The notes: generated from the letters alone by a model not told the origin. 64,000 bases of DNA from Hydrogenovibrio crunogenus (GCF_004786015.1 NZ_CP032096.1:1178001-1242000); one strand, 5' to 3'. Numbered from the stretch's first letter, positions 1-9,036 are shown. Program-made: numbers and translations.

Positions 1-1
1 T

Positions 2-892
2 GTGTTTCAGACAAAAAATAAAGACTTGGTTGTCGCGATTGATGCCGGGCATGGTGGAAAAGACACCGGCGCAATTGGGCATAACAACTTACGTGAAAAA
101 GTCGTTGTTTTGAAATTGGCTAAAAAATTGAAAAAATATATTGATGCGCAACCGGGTATGCGTGCTGTTTTGACAAGAGATAAAGATGTCTTTATTCCGC
201 TGCATAAACGTGTGCGAATTGCGCACAAAAAAGATGCGGATATCTTTTTATCATTGCACGCGGATGCTTTCCCTGATGCACGTGCTCGAGGAGGATCTGT
301 CTATATCTTGTCAACTAATGGGGCGAGTAGTGTGATGGCTCGTATCCTGGCCAAATCTGAAAACGCTTCTCTTCAAGACGTGAAATTAAAAGGGCGTGAT
401 GCGGATGTGGCGTTTGTGTTATCTGATTTAACTCGTTCGGCTAACATTCGTGCCAGTCGTAAGTTAGGTCAGGCTGTACTAGGTGAGATGGCACGTTCGG
501 TTCGCCTGCATAAAAAATCGGTACAATCGGCTGACTTTGCGGTATTGAAGTCTATTGACATGCCGTCTCTTTTGATCGAGACCGCGTTTATTTCCAACCC
601 GGTAGAAGCGAGAAAATTAAGCTCTGACCACTTTCAAACGCAAATGGCGAAGTCTATCGTGAGCGGACTTGATAAATTTGTTCAGCACAATGCAACCAAG
701 CCTCGCTGGGGAGAGCAGCTGTATGTTCATTACCGTGTTCAAAGTGGCGATACTTTGTCGGAAATTGCAGAGAACTATAATATCTCAACCTATAAGTTGA
801 AAAAAATTAACGGAATTAAAAAAGCAGATCGTTTATACGTTGGTAAAAAACTCCGTATTCCGGTTTCAGAAGATGTTATTGCGACCTTGTAA
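2..892 (+). CDS. amiB: N-acetylmuramoyl-L-alanine amidase with C-terminal LysM (5' partial)
   Basis: Zinc amidase that cleaves the MurNAc-L-Ala bond of peptidoglycan during daughter-cell separation, acting in the periplasm. The visible part starts directly in the Amidase_3 domain: DAGHGG with zinc ligand H17, E32, a second histidine in SLHADAF (H86) and the catalytic glutamate in IETAF near residue 195. Residues about 240-290 form one LysM peptidoglycan-binding repeat (YRVQSGDTLSEIAENY...). The reading frame is open to the left edge, so the signal peptide and the AMIN domain usual for AmiB/AmiC most likely lie upstream and the GTG at position 2 is not the true start. Its place before mutL-miaA-hfq-hflX is the conserved amiB position. 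A strong terminator follows, so mutL probably has its own promoter. Confidence 0.93.
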   Translation: MFQTKNKDLVVAIDAGHGGKDTGAIGHNNLREKVVVLKLAKKLKKYIDAQPGMRAVLTRDKDVFIPLHKRVRIAHKKDADIFLSLHADAFPDARARGGSVYILSTNGASSVMARILAKSENASLQDVKLKGRDADVAFVLSDLTRSANIRASRKLGQAVLGEMARSVRLHKKSVQSADFAVLKSIDMPSLLIETAFISNPVEARKLSSDHFQTQMAKSIVSGLDKFVQHNATKPRWGEQLYVHYRVQSGDTLSEIAENYNISTYKLKKINGIKKADRLYVGKKLRIPVSEDVIATL

Positions 893-937
893 AGGGCTAA
901 ACCAAGCGGAAGCTTAACTTTGTCAAAATTCCGACAT

Positions 938-968
938 AAAAAACCACCAGGCCTGGTGGTTTTTTGTT
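938..968 (+). terminator. Rho-independent terminator built on CCAGGCCTGG
   Basis: Positions 938-965 form a 28-bp perfect palindrome of six A, CCACCAGG, CCTGGTGG and six T. The core decamer CCAGGCCTGG is at 947-956. The A/T flanks make it a bidirectional intrinsic terminator after amiB. Confidence 0.9.
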
Positions 969-1093
969 GATAGGGCATGCCAGTGTCTATCAACTTGATC
1001 CCATTCCTATCAATCATTTTATAAATCGTTATAATAGCGTGCATTACAATTTAATTTTGAATCTCTTTTTCATTCGTTCATAAAAGAAAAGTC

Positions 1094-2971
1094 GTGTCTC
1101 AATTGTCCAATACTCCGTCAGAAAAATGTCTTGATATTTCCTTGTTGCCTTCGCATTTAGCCGATCAGATTGCGGCTGGAGAAGTGGTTGAAAGACCGGC
1201 TTCCGTTGTTAAGGAGTTGCTGGAAAATGCGTTGGATTCCGGGGCGACTCAAATAGACATTCAGATTGAAGAAGGCGGTGAGAAGCTGATTTCTGTGATT
1301 GATAACGGCATGGGCATCCGTCAGTCACAATTGATGTTGGCAGTGAGTCGGCATGCCACCAGCAAAATTCATACGGCTCAAGATTTGGCTGCAGTGAGTA
1401 CATTAGGATTTCGAGGCGAAGCATTGGCGAGTATCAGCTCGGTTTCCCGCTTAACCTTAACCAGTAAGTTTCAGGGTGAAACCGCCGCTTGGCAATTAAG
1501 TGGCGAAGGAGAGGGGCGTTGGTCAGATCCAAAGCCAACGGCACATCCGCAAGGTACACATGTTGAAGTCAAAGACTTGTTCTTCAACACACCAGCGCGT
1601 AAAAAGTTCTTGAGAGCCGCACGCACGGAATTCATGCATATTGACCAGCTGGTTAAGCGGGTGATGCTGAGTCGTCCTGAAATTTCCATGAAACTGGTGC
1701 ATAACCAAAAAGTTGTTCGACAAGTGCATGCTGCACATGATGAGGTCGCGTTAAAACAACGCTTGAAACAATTGATGGGCACACCTTTTGTGGATCAAAG
1801 TCTGGAATTGAATTTTGAAGCACAGGATATTCAGCTCAGTGGTTGGGTCGGACAAGCGACTTTTAACCGTAGCCAAACGGACATGCAGTATTTATTTGTG
1901 AATGGACGTATTGTAAGAGACCGGTTACTTTCTTATGCAGTTAAACAAGCCTATGCGGACGTACTTTACCATGGACGCCATCCTGCTTATTTATTGTTCT
2001 TAGAGATTCCGCATGATTTGGTCGATGTGAATGTGCACCCTGCAAAATATGAGGTGCGTTTTGCAAATGGACGTTGGGTCTATGACTTTTTACGCCGCTC
2101 AGTCCGTGAGGCGGTCACTCAGCCTGTTGGTGTGGCTTCCAATCAAAATAATGCAACCTTAACACCTTCATCCGCTTTTTCAGGTGATTATTCAGCGGAA
2201 TCTAGACCGGTAGACCCTCAAATCTCGCAATCAGCGATGCAATTTCAAATGCCATCGTCTTCAACGGGAAGTTCCAGTATAGGCGTGTCTGAATCTGTAC
2301 CTTACTATGCGATGGCGCCTGATGCAGAAACGGTTGATTCCTTGAAAAATCGTTTTCACGATGACCGCTCGGCCTCTCAAAATGACACGGCCATACTCGG
2401 GTATGCAAAAGCGCAAATTCATGGCGTGTTTATTCTGGCGGAAAACGAAAAAGGGTTGGTGCTGGTGGATATGCATGCAGCGCATGAACGTATTGTGTAT
2501 GAGCGTATGAAGCAGCAGTGGCAACAGGATCGTTTGATTTCTCAACCGCTATTGGTGCCGATTGTGGTGAGCCTAGAGTCTTCACAGGTTCAGGTGTGGG
2601 AGACCTATCAAGAAGAGTTTCAAAAACTGGGGTTTGAAGCAGAAGCTTTTGGGCCCGAACAATTAAAATTTACCATGGTGCCGAGTTTGTTGGCGAAGTC
2701 CGATATTCCGCTTTTAGTGAATGATATGATTGCTGATTTGGCGGTTGCAGGACAAACTCAGCTAGTGGATGAAAAAATCAATGCCATTTTAAGTACCATG
2801 GCATGTCATGGTTCGGTTCGAGCCAACCGTCACCTCACCTTGGATGAAATGAATGCCTTGTTGCGAGATATGGAGGCAACCGAAAGTTCCGCTCAGTGTA
2901 ATCATGGCCGTCCGACCTGGGTTCAATTAAGTATGGAACAGTTAGACGGGCTGTTTATGAGAGGACAATAA
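1094..2971 (+). CDS. mutL: DNA mismatch repair protein MutL
   Basis: Mismatch-repair mediator that couples MutS recognition to strand incision. The N-terminal GHKL ATPase is clear: IAAGEVVERPASVVKELLEN, then DNGMGI, GFRGEALASI and the GTHVEVKDLFFNTPARKKF segment. A low-complexity Ser/Ala linker (about residues 345-430) leads to the C-terminal dimerization domain. This carries DMHAAHERIVYE near residue 459, matching the DQHA(X)2E(X)4E endonuclease motif with Met for Gln, and CNHGRP in place of the usual CPHGRP near the C-terminus. The protein therefore resembles nuclease-competent MutL (as in Pseudomonas) more than the MutH-dependent enterobacterial type. The start is GTG (MSQLSNTPSEK), with a purine-rich AAAAGAAAAG upstream. 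The stop codon abuts the miaA ATG, so the two are translationally coupled. Confidence 0.97.
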   Translation: MSQLSNTPSEKCLDISLLPSHLADQIAAGEVVERPASVVKELLENALDSGATQIDIQIEEGGEKLISVIDNGMGIRQSQLMLAVSRHATSKIHTAQDLAAVSTLGFRGEALASISSVSRLTLTSKFQGETAAWQLSGEGEGRWSDPKPTAHPQGTHVEVKDLFFNTPARKKFLRAARTEFMHIDQLVKRVMLSRPEISMKLVHNQKVVRQVHAAHDEVALKQRLKQLMGTPFVDQSLELNFEAQDIQLSGWVGQATFNRSQTDMQYLFVNGRIVRDRLLSYAVKQAYADVLYHGRHPAYLLFLEIPHDLVDVNVHPAKYEVRFANGRWVYDFLRRSVREAVTQPVGVASNQNNATLTPSSAFSGDYSAESRPVDPQISQSAMQFQMPSSSTGSSSIGVSESVPYYAMAPDAETVDSLKNRFHDDRSASQNDTAILGYAKAQIHGVFILAENEKGLVLVDMHAAHERIVYERMKQQWQQDRLISQPLLVPIVVSLESSQVQVWETYQEEFQKLGFEAEAFGPEQLKFTMVPSLLAKSDIPLLVNDMIADLAVAGQTQLVDEKINAILSTMACHGSVRANRHLTLDEMNALLRDMEATESSAQCNHGRPTWVQLSMEQLDGLFMRGQ

Positions 2972-3946
2972 ATGCAATCGGTGAATGTGGCGGAACTCAT
3001 TAAAGAAAAAACCTGTCTCGCGATTATGGGGCCAACGGCCTCGGGTAAAAGTGGATTGACTATGGCATTGGCCAAACATCTTCCGATTGAAATCATCAGT
3101 GTAGATTCTGCGTTGATTTATCGTGGAATGGATATTGGAACCGCCAAACCAACACGAGATGAACAGGTTGCTGTGCCGCACCATTTAATCGATATTTTGG
3201 AACCAACAGAAAGTTATTCGGCAGCAGATTTCGTTGAAGATACGCACGAACTGGTAAAAGAGATTTTTGCACGAGGAAACTTACCCGTCTTGGGGGGTGG
3301 TACCATGATGTACTTTAACGCCCTACAACAAGGGATGGCAAAACTGCCTTCAGCGGATGAAGCGATTCGTGCCAAAATCCACCAGGCCTGGCAAAAAGAC
3401 CCTGCTGCACTTCATGAGCGCTTGAAGCAAGTGGATCCTGAAGCTGCGGAACGTATTCATCAAAATGATCCGCAGCGTTTAATTCGCGCTTTAGAAGTCT
3501 ATGAAATGACGGGAAAACCGCTGACACAGTTGCAGCGAGAAGGTCAGCAAGAAGGGTTGACTGAATTTAAACTGGCGAAAGTGGCTTTGATTCCTGAAGA
3601 CCGTAAAAAACTGCATGAACAAATTGCTGTCAGGTTTGATGAAATGCTGAATAACGGGTTTTTAAAAGAAGCGGAAAAGGTGTTTTCTTTAGACGGTTTA
3701 AGTGCCGATTTACCTGCCATTCGCAGTGTCGGTTATCGCCAGGCCTGGCTGTTTTTTGCACAAGAATATGATTACGATACCTTTGTCGAAAAAAGCATTG
3801 TGGCCACCCGTCAGTTGGCAAAACGCCAGATAACCTGGCTAAGAAAAGAGCAAGATTTACTGGTGTTAGATCCCTTTAAAACAAATGTTGACGATAGGGT
3901 TGAAGCTGTTTTAGATTACTTGTCTGGCTTAGCGAAAAATGCTTAA
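2972..3946 (+). CDS. miaA: tRNA dimethylallyltransferase MiaA
   Basis: Transfers a dimethylallyl group from DMAPP to N6 of A37 in tRNAs reading UNN codons. The P-loop GPTASGKSGL is near residues 20-28, followed by SVDSALIYRGMDIGTAKP and the LGGGTMMYFNAL and DPQRLIRALEVYEMTGKP signatures of the IPP transferase family. The length of 324 aa is normal. It begins at the base after the mutL stop. Two CCAGGCCTGG decamers lie inside the gene (3382-3391 and 3739-3748), both in the frame that encodes Gln-Ala-Trp. Confidence 0.97.
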   Translation: MQSVNVAELIKEKTCLAIMGPTASGKSGLTMALAKHLPIEIISVDSALIYRGMDIGTAKPTRDEQVAVPHHLIDILEPTESYSAADFVEDTHELVKEIFARGNLPVLGGGTMMYFNALQQGMAKLPSADEAIRAKIHQAWQKDPAALHERLKQVDPEAAERIHQNDPQRLIRALEVYEMTGKPLTQLQREGQQEGLTEFKLAKVALIPEDRKKLHEQIAVRFDEMLNNGFLKEAEKVFSLDGLSADLPAIRSVGYRQAWLFFAQEYDYDTFVEKSIVATRQLAKRQITWLRKEQDLLVLDPFKTNVDDRVEAVLDYLSGLAKNA

Positions 3947-4042
3947 ATAATGAAATGTTTATGTTATGATTTCAATGGTTTTTGGCGTCAAGAACTAAAC
4001 AAGATACCGTTTTTTCCCTTGTTTTTAAAAAAGGGCGGTTTT

Positions 4043-4073
4043 AAAGTGTTTCCGGTTTTTTTTAAAACACTTT
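4043..4073 (+). other. Hairpin in the hfq 5' region
   Basis: Nine-base arms AAAGTGTTT (4043-4051) and AAACACTTT (4065-4073) flank a loop with a run of T. It lies between miaA and hfq, 36 bases before the hfq ATG. It could be a weak terminator/attenuator or a 5' UTR element. There is no downstream T-run of the usual kind. Confidence 0.4.
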
Positions 4074-4109
4074 CAATTAAATAATAAAAAATAAATATAG
4101 GAAATAATC

Positions 4110-4379
4110 ATGGAGAATAAAAAAGTGGCAAAAGCTTTACCAATACAAGATCCTTACTTAAATGCGCTGAGAAAAGAAAAGATTAATGTCGCAATTTATC
4201 TTGTAAATGGGGTTAAGCTTCAGGGTCGAGTGGATTCTTTTGATCAGTTTGTGGTGTTGTTGCGCAGTAACGTCACACAAATGGTTTATAAGCACGCTAT
4301 CTCAACGATTGTGCCTGCCCGCGACCCAAAAGCGTATGAATTTGACGCACAGGAAACGGAAGCAAAAGATTCTGAATAA
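4110..4379 (+). CDS. hfq: RNA chaperone Hfq
   Basis: Hexameric Sm-like RNA chaperone that pairs small RNAs with mRNAs. The 89-aa protein shows the canonical bacterial Hfq pattern: [11 protein letters not shown] at the N-terminus, the Sm1 segment [20 protein letters not shown], and the Sm2 signature [10 protein letters not shown], whose lysine and histidine line the proximal RNA-binding face. A short acidic tail ends in EAKDSE. AGGA at 4099-4102 is well spaced from the ATG. The miaA-hfq-hflX order is conserved in gammaproteobacteria. Confidence 0.98.
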   Translation: MENKKVAKALPIQDPYLNALRKEKINVAIYLVNGVKLQGRVDSFDQFVVLLRSNVTQMVYKHAISTIVPARDPKAYEFDAQETEAKDSE

Positions 4380-4395
4380 CGTTCTTTTTTGTTTT

Positions 4396-4487
4396 CTTTG
4401 ATTCCCATAAATCAAAGACTTATCTCCACTGACTTTTCCCTATATCGTTTGGTCTCGAACAACCCGATATAGGGACTCTTAAGTCCC
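4396..4487 (+). promoter_or_regulatory. Structured hfq-hflX spacer with alternative hairpins
   Basis: Three perfect stems follow one another. CTTTGATT/AATCAAAG occupies 4396-4403 and 4410-4417. CCCTATATCG/CGATATAGGG, 10 bp around a 17-nt loop, occupies 4438-4447 and 4465-4474. GGGACT/AGTCCC with a 4-nt loop occupies 4472-4477 and 4482-4487. The second and third stems share GGG at 4472-4474 and so exclude each other, which is the geometry of a switching leader. No strong T-run follows. The regulatory role is inference. Confidence 0.45.
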
Positions 4488-4548
4488 CCAACACTTACTC
4501 TTTACGCTCTCCTTTAGTCATCATCGAGGCTATTAACAGGAGAATATT

Positions 4549-4560
4549 ATGACGATTTAA
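4549..4560 (+). other. Three-codon upstream ORF (Met-Thr-Ile-stop) before hflX
   Basis: AGGAG (4538-4542) stands six bases before ATG ACG ATT TAA (4549-4560). This is a better Shine-Dalgarno/start arrangement than that of hflX itself, which begins 22 bases later with only a weak upstream AGGTGT. It may load ribosomes for re-initiation at hflX. Translation is not shown. Confidence 0.35.
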
Positions 4561-4581
4561 CACAGGTGTCCGACAGTATCC

Positions 4582-5892
4582 ATGGAATTATTTGGCAAGC
4601 TTGAACAAAAGCAACTCGAAAAAGCGATATTGGTTCATGTTGATTTTTATCACGAAGCTGACCGTGAAGTTTTGGAAGAATTTTATGAATTAGTCGATTC
4701 TGCCGGAGCGGAAGTGGCAGAGCTGATTACAACAAAACGCCAGTCTCCCGATCCTAAGTTTTTTATTGGGAAAGGGAAGGCTGAGGAAATTAAAGAAGCG
4801 GTTGAAACACATCAAGCGGATGTTGTGATTGTGAATCATGCTTTAAGCCCCGCTCAAGAGCGAAACTTAAGTCAGTTTCTAGACTGCCAAGTATTGGATA
4901 GAGTCGGTTTGATTTTGGACATCTTCGCGCAAAGAGCTCGTTCACATGAGGGGAAACTTCAAGTGGAACTGGCACAATTAAAGCGGATGTCAACTCGTCT
5001 CGTAAAAGGCTGGTCGCATTTGGATCGCCAAGGCGGGATTGGTGCGAGAGGCCCCGGGGAAACTCAGTTGGAAACCGACCGTCGTTTAGTTCAGGGTAAA
5101 ATCAAACAACTGGAAGCTCGTATTGAGAAAGTTCGACAACAACGAAGCTTAGGGCGCCGCTCAAGAAAGAAATCAGATTTACCGACAATTACGATTATCG
5201 GCTATACCAATGCTGGAAAGTCGACTTTGTTTAACCAGATGACGCGCGCCAGTGTTTATGCAGAAGACCGGCTGTTTGCGACCCTGGATTCAACCCTTCG
5301 AAAAGTGCATTTGCCTGGTGCAGGCCCGGTTATTTTTGCAGATACGGTTGGGTTTATCCGTCACATTCCACATGATTTAGTCGCTGCGTTCCGCTCCACA
5401 TTGGAAGAAACCAGTGAGGCGGATTTATTGATTCATCTGGTTGATGCCGCGGATCCGCATCGTACTGAAAAAATGGCGGATGTTGAAGAGGTCATTAAGG
5501 AAGTCGGTGCCGAAGAGGTGCCGCAATTAACCGTCTTTAACAAAATTGACCGCTTGAAAGATCCTGAAATTCAACCGCATGTTGACTTGAATGATGAAGG
5601 GTTGCCTGACCGTGTTTGGATTTCTGCCAAGGAATCGGAAGGTATTGAATTAATGCTTGATGCAGTGGCGGCGCACTTTCGTGGCAAATTCAAAACTGTC
5701 GAGTTGGTTTTGGATGTTAAAGCGGGTAAAAAAAGAGCGGAACTGTATACATTAGGCACCATTCTGGATGAAGGGTTTGATGAGGAAGGTAACAGTGTTT
5801 TCAAGATGAGTTTGACTGAAAACGAGTGGGAACAGGTAAAACAGTGGAAAGAAGTGCTCAGCTTTAAAGAGCTCTCGGAGGAAAACGTTTAA
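4582..5892 (+). CDS. hflX: GTPase HflX, ribosome-splitting factor
   Basis: Obg-HflX family GTPase that binds 50S subunits and splits stalled or hibernating ribosomes. The N-terminal HflX domain shows FIGKGKAEEI, NHALSPAQERNLSQFL and LDIFAQRARSHEGKLQVELA. A linker contains GPGETQLETDRR. The G domain carries G1 GYTNAGKSTL near residue 207, G3 DTVGFIRHIPHDLVAAF and G4 NKID. The length of 436 aa is typical (426 in E. coli). The start MELFGKLEQKQLEKAILVHV aligns with the family N-terminus, so no extension or frameshift is needed despite the poor ribosome-binding site. It is the last gene of the amiB-hflX cluster. Confidence 0.97.
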   Translation: MELFGKLEQKQLEKAILVHVDFYHEADREVLEEFYELVDSAGAEVAELITTKRQSPDPKFFIGKGKAEEIKEAVETHQADVVIVNHALSPAQERNLSQFLDCQVLDRVGLILDIFAQRARSHEGKLQVELAQLKRMSTRLVKGWSHLDRQGGIGARGPGETQLETDRRLVQGKIKQLEARIEKVRQQRSLGRRSRKKSDLPTITIIGYTNAGKSTLFNQMTRASVYAEDRLFATLDSTLRKVHLPGAGPVIFADTVGFIRHIPHDLVAAFRSTLEETSEADLLIHLVDAADPHRTEKMADVEEVIKEVGAEEVPQLTVFNKIDRLKDPEIQPHVDLNDEGLPDRVWISAKESEGIELMLDAVAAHFRGKFKTVELVLDVKAGKKRAELYTLGTILDEGFDEEGNSVFKMSLTENEWEQVKQWKEVLSFKELSEENV

Positions 5893-5964
5893 GTCGCTTA
5901 TTTGTTAAACCTCATATAAAGTGGTATATTTTTAAGTACTTTTAATAGTTGTGTGGCTATATTG

Positions 5965-6948
5965 ATGATATTCCTGAAAAAAACGAAGTGGGTGTTTTTT
6001 TTATTAACCTTGTTGAGCGGGCTTCTGTTGTCATCTTGTGCTTCAAAGCCGCAGCAAGAATTACGTATCAGTTCACTGCTTTGGCCGGGTTATGAACCAC
6101 TTGTTTTAGCGGAAAAGCTTGGCTATTTTCAAGAAGCGCCGATTAAAATTCTCGATTACCTCTCTAATACGGATGCGATAGCCGCATTTAAAAATCATAG
6201 CTTGGAAGCCGGTGCGTTTACGCTGGATGAGACGTTGCAACTGCTTGCTGATGGGGTAGATGTCCAGATTGTGTTGGTTATGGACACCTCTGATGGAGGG
6301 GATGTGATTTTGGCGAACCCGGATATACAATCCATTTCAGATTTGAAGGGGCGTCCGGTTGCTGTAGAAAGTTCTGCCGTAGGCGCTTATGTGTTACAGC
6401 GGGCACTAGAATTAAATGGACTGACCTTAAATGATATTGATGTCATTTCAACCCATGCCATGGAACAGCAACAAGCATTTAAGAACGGCGAAGTCGTTGC
6501 AGCTGTAACTTTTGATCCGTATCGCACCGAGTTAATCCAAGCCGGTAAACAGCCTATCTTTACCTCTAAAAGCATTCCGAATGAAATCATAGATGTTTTG
6601 GTGGTACGAACGGATGTGGTCCAGAATAACCCCAAAGTGATTCGTCAGTTGGTCAAAGGGTGGTTTAAAGCGCTGGCCTTTCAAAAAGCAAACCCTAAAA
6701 AAGCGGCAGAATATGCTTTGCCACGTTATAAGGTTTCAACCGAAGAATATTTAAAATCGCTTTCTGGTCTCAAATTTACTTCATTAGCAGAAAATAAAGT
6801 GCTATTAAATTCTTCAAAAAGTCCACTGTACGAATTAGAACCTAAATTGAAAAAAACCTTATTCAGTTTAGGGCTCGTGAATCCAGCGGAACATGATGCC
6901 TTGCTGCTCTCACAACACTTAAACGGTCGTTTTCTTCCAAATGAATAG
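5965..6948 (+). CDS. ABC-type solute-binding lipoprotein, NitT/TauT (NMT1-like) family
   Basis: Periplasmic binding protein of the SsuA/TauA/NMT1 fold. A signal peptide with two positive lysines and a hydrophobic core ends in the lipobox LLSSC, so it is a lipoprotein. The body has the family signatures LLWPGYEPLVLAEKLGYFQ, then GAFTLDETLQLLADGVDVQIV, DLKGRPVAVESSAVGAYVL and a DPYRTELIQAGKQPIF segment. The ATG at 5965 (MIFLKKTKW) gives a normal signal peptide; an in-frame GTG at 5953 would add four residues and neither has a good ribosome-binding site. No ABC permease or ATPase is adjacent. Instead its 3' end overlaps a GGDEF/EAL gene by 8 bp, so it more likely works as the sensor subunit of a c-di-GMP signalling pair. 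The ligand is unknown. Confidence 0.85.
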   Translation: MIFLKKTKWVFFLLTLLSGLLLSSCASKPQQELRISSLLWPGYEPLVLAEKLGYFQEAPIKILDYLSNTDAIAAFKNHSLEAGAFTLDETLQLLADGVDVQIVLVMDTSDGGDVILANPDIQSISDLKGRPVAVESSAVGAYVLQRALELNGLTLNDIDVISTHAMEQQQAFKNGEVVAAVTFDPYRTELIQAGKQPIFTSKSIPNEIIDVLVVRTDVVQNNPKVIRQLVKGWFKALAFQKANPKKAAEYALPRYKVSTEEYLKSLSGLKFTSLAENKVLLNSSKSPLYELEPKLKKTLFSLGLVNPAEHDALLLSQHLNGRFLPNE

Positions 6949-8998
6949 CCTATCGAAACTGCCTATTGCGTTGTCTTTCTTCATCGTGACGCTGATGACG
7001 GGGCTGGTTGTCGGGTTGTTTAGTTTCGGGTTAAGTTATTTAGAACAAAAAGAAGTGCTTAAAGAGACCCGTCTTCAGGAAATACAACAGCGACTGGTTG
7101 AACTTCAAGGAACGATTAATGACTTTAATCGCCGAGAAAACCATCGCGCAATCACTCGAGAGGTGTCCCGGCTCACGTCGAACAAGAATTTACGACTGAT
7201 TTTAATTGTTGGCGCAGATGGTTTTATTTATCATGCCTCTCGCCCAGCATTGAGAAACACCTCGCTTTCACCTCAATCTACTGTTCTAAAGACATTGGAG
7301 AATTTAGACTCAACACGTCCTGGAAAAGTTTGGTTAACGCCGAATGATTCAACCGTTGTCGGTGTGTTTCCTCTTGAATCGCTATCTTTGAATAAACCAG
7401 AAAAAGTATTGGATAGCGCTTATTTATATGCTGAGTTCGATTTATCAGGCGACATCGAATTGCTTCGATACCGACATCAACAAGAGTTGTTTTATACTTG
7501 GGGCGTTTTATTCATTATCTTAAGTTTGGGGTTTTCTGTTTTATATTTTGGGTTTAAGCAAAAAATAAGACAGATTTTAACTGGAACCAAGAAACTCACT
7601 CACGGGCAATATGATTACCGAATCAATTTAAAAGAAAAAAATGAATTCGGTCTGATTGCAAAGTCCATTGATCGAATGGCGGCTTCGCTGGAAAGTAAAA
7701 CCAAACAATTGACAGTGTTGGCAGAACAGGATTCCCTGACAGGGCTGACAAATCGTTACAAGTTTTATCGGCTACTCGAAAAACGTATTCATGCGTATCC
7801 GAATAAGATGTTCGCATTGTTATTCATTGATTTAGACCGTTTTAAAATTATTAATGATACCTTAGGGCACCAAACAGGAGATGAGCACTTAAAAGTGATT
7901 GGACGCCGCTTGTTAGAGAATACTGCCTCAAAAGACATTGTCTCTCGGTTTGGGGGGGACGAGTTTGTTTTGTGTTTAGAATCTGTTTCGTCAAAGACTG
8001 AGATTCAAACCAAAACAGAGAGTTTGTTAAAGGCATTATCAAAACAAGTAGAGGTTAACGGACAGAACCTGTTTACTTCCGCCAGTGTTGGGATTTCTCT
8101 TTTTCCGCAGGATGGCCGAACGATTCATGAACTGATAAAAGCAGCCGATATTGCAATGTATCAAGTGAAATCTCAAGATGCAGTGGCGATGAGTTTTTAT
8201 CAAGAATCATTTGATCACAATACCTTGAACTACTTGTCGTTTAGAACGTACATTAAACAATCGATAGAAGCGGGTGAGGTCTATCCACTTTTTCAACCTC
8301 AGGTAGATGTTCGAACCCAGCAGATTGTCGGGTTTGAGGCATTGGCTAGAATGAAAGATGAAACAGGTAACTGGATCAGCCCTGCTCAATTTATTCCTGT
8401 TATTGAAGAAAATGGATGGATGGTAGACTTTTCCAATGTGATGTACCAGAATGCCATGTCTGAATTTCAGCGATGGGTTCTAGAGCAAAAGCCAGCACCT
8501 CTTCCGTCTTTATCGTTAAACTTATCGATTATGCAAATCAATCATATGGATTTTTTGAAGAATCTAGACCGGTTGTTAACGCAATTTAAAGCCATTTCGA
8601 GCTGCCTGGAGTTAGAAATTACCGAAGGCATTTTTATTGGCAATATTGAATCGAAACTTCCAATTCTAGAAGCCATTAAAGCGAGAGGCATCCAAATCGC
8701 GATTGATGACTTTGGTACGGGATATTCTTCTTTAAGTTATCTTAAAAAACTACCTTTGGATCGTTTGAAGATTGATCAGTCTTTTGTGCGTGATATTGAT
8801 GTGGATTTAAATGATAATGCTATTATTGAAACCATTATTGCAATGGCGTCGAAACTTCAGTTAGAAGTCGTATCGGAGGGGGTTGAAACGGAACAGCAAC
8901 TCACCTTTTTACAAGCGCAAGACTGTCACATCATCCAAGGGTATTTAACGGGTCGTCCGGGACCGTTACCCCATTCTAAACATTCAAAAGTTGCTTGA
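6941..8998 (+). CDS. Membrane diguanylate cyclase/phosphodiesterase (HAMP-GGDEF-EAL)
   Basis: Cyclic-di-GMP turnover enzyme of 685 aa. One transmembrane helix at about residues 9-33, a periplasmic segment of roughly 150 residues, a second helix at about 187-207, then a HAMP-like linker (LTHGQYDYRINLKEKNEFG). The GGDEF domain has an intact RFGGDEF (GGDEF at 338-342). The EAL domain has intact EAL (466-468), LELEITEG and DDFGTGYSS (DD at 589-590) with KIDQSFV, so both activities are possible. It overlaps the binding-protein gene by 8 bp, implying co-translation. The inferred mechanism is that the lipoprotein reports a solute to the periplasmic domain. Confidence 0.92.
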   Translation: MNSLSKLPIALSFFIVTLMTGLVVGLFSFGLSYLEQKEVLKETRLQEIQQRLVELQGTINDFNRRENHRAITREVSRLTSNKNLRLILIVGADGFIYHASRPALRNTSLSPQSTVLKTLENLDSTRPGKVWLTPNDSTVVGVFPLESLSLNKPEKVLDSAYLYAEFDLSGDIELLRYRHQQELFYTWGVLFIILSLGFSVLYFGFKQKIRQILTGTKKLTHGQYDYRINLKEKNEFGLIAKSIDRMAASLESKTKQLTVLAEQDSLTGLTNRYKFYRLLEKRIHAYPNKMFALLFIDLDRFKIINDTLGHQTGDEHLKVIGRRLLENTASKDIVSRFGGDEFVLCLESVSSKTEIQTKTESLLKALSKQVEVNGQNLFTSASVGISLFPQDGRTIHELIKAADIAMYQVKSQDAVAMSFYQESFDHNTLNYLSFRTYIKQSIEAGEVYPLFQPQVDVRTQQIVGFEALARMKDETGNWISPAQFIPVIEENGWMVDFSNVMYQNAMSEFQRWVLEQKPAPLPSLSLNLSIMQINHMDFLKNLDRLLTQFKAISSCLELEITEGIFIGNIESKLPILEAIKARGIQIAIDDFGTGYSSLSYLKKLPLDRLKIDQSFVRDIDVDLNDNAIIETIIAMASKLQLEVVSEGVETEQQLTFLQAQDCHIIQGYLTGRPGPLPHSKHSKVA

Positions 8999-9036
8999 AA
9001 ATAGTTAAAATTATTTCGAAAATAGCTTATAGAAAA

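Noticed and set aside
4510-4581. Frameshifted N-terminal extension of hflX
   Set aside because: The 4582 start already aligns with the family N-terminus, and the upstream ORF closes after three codons.
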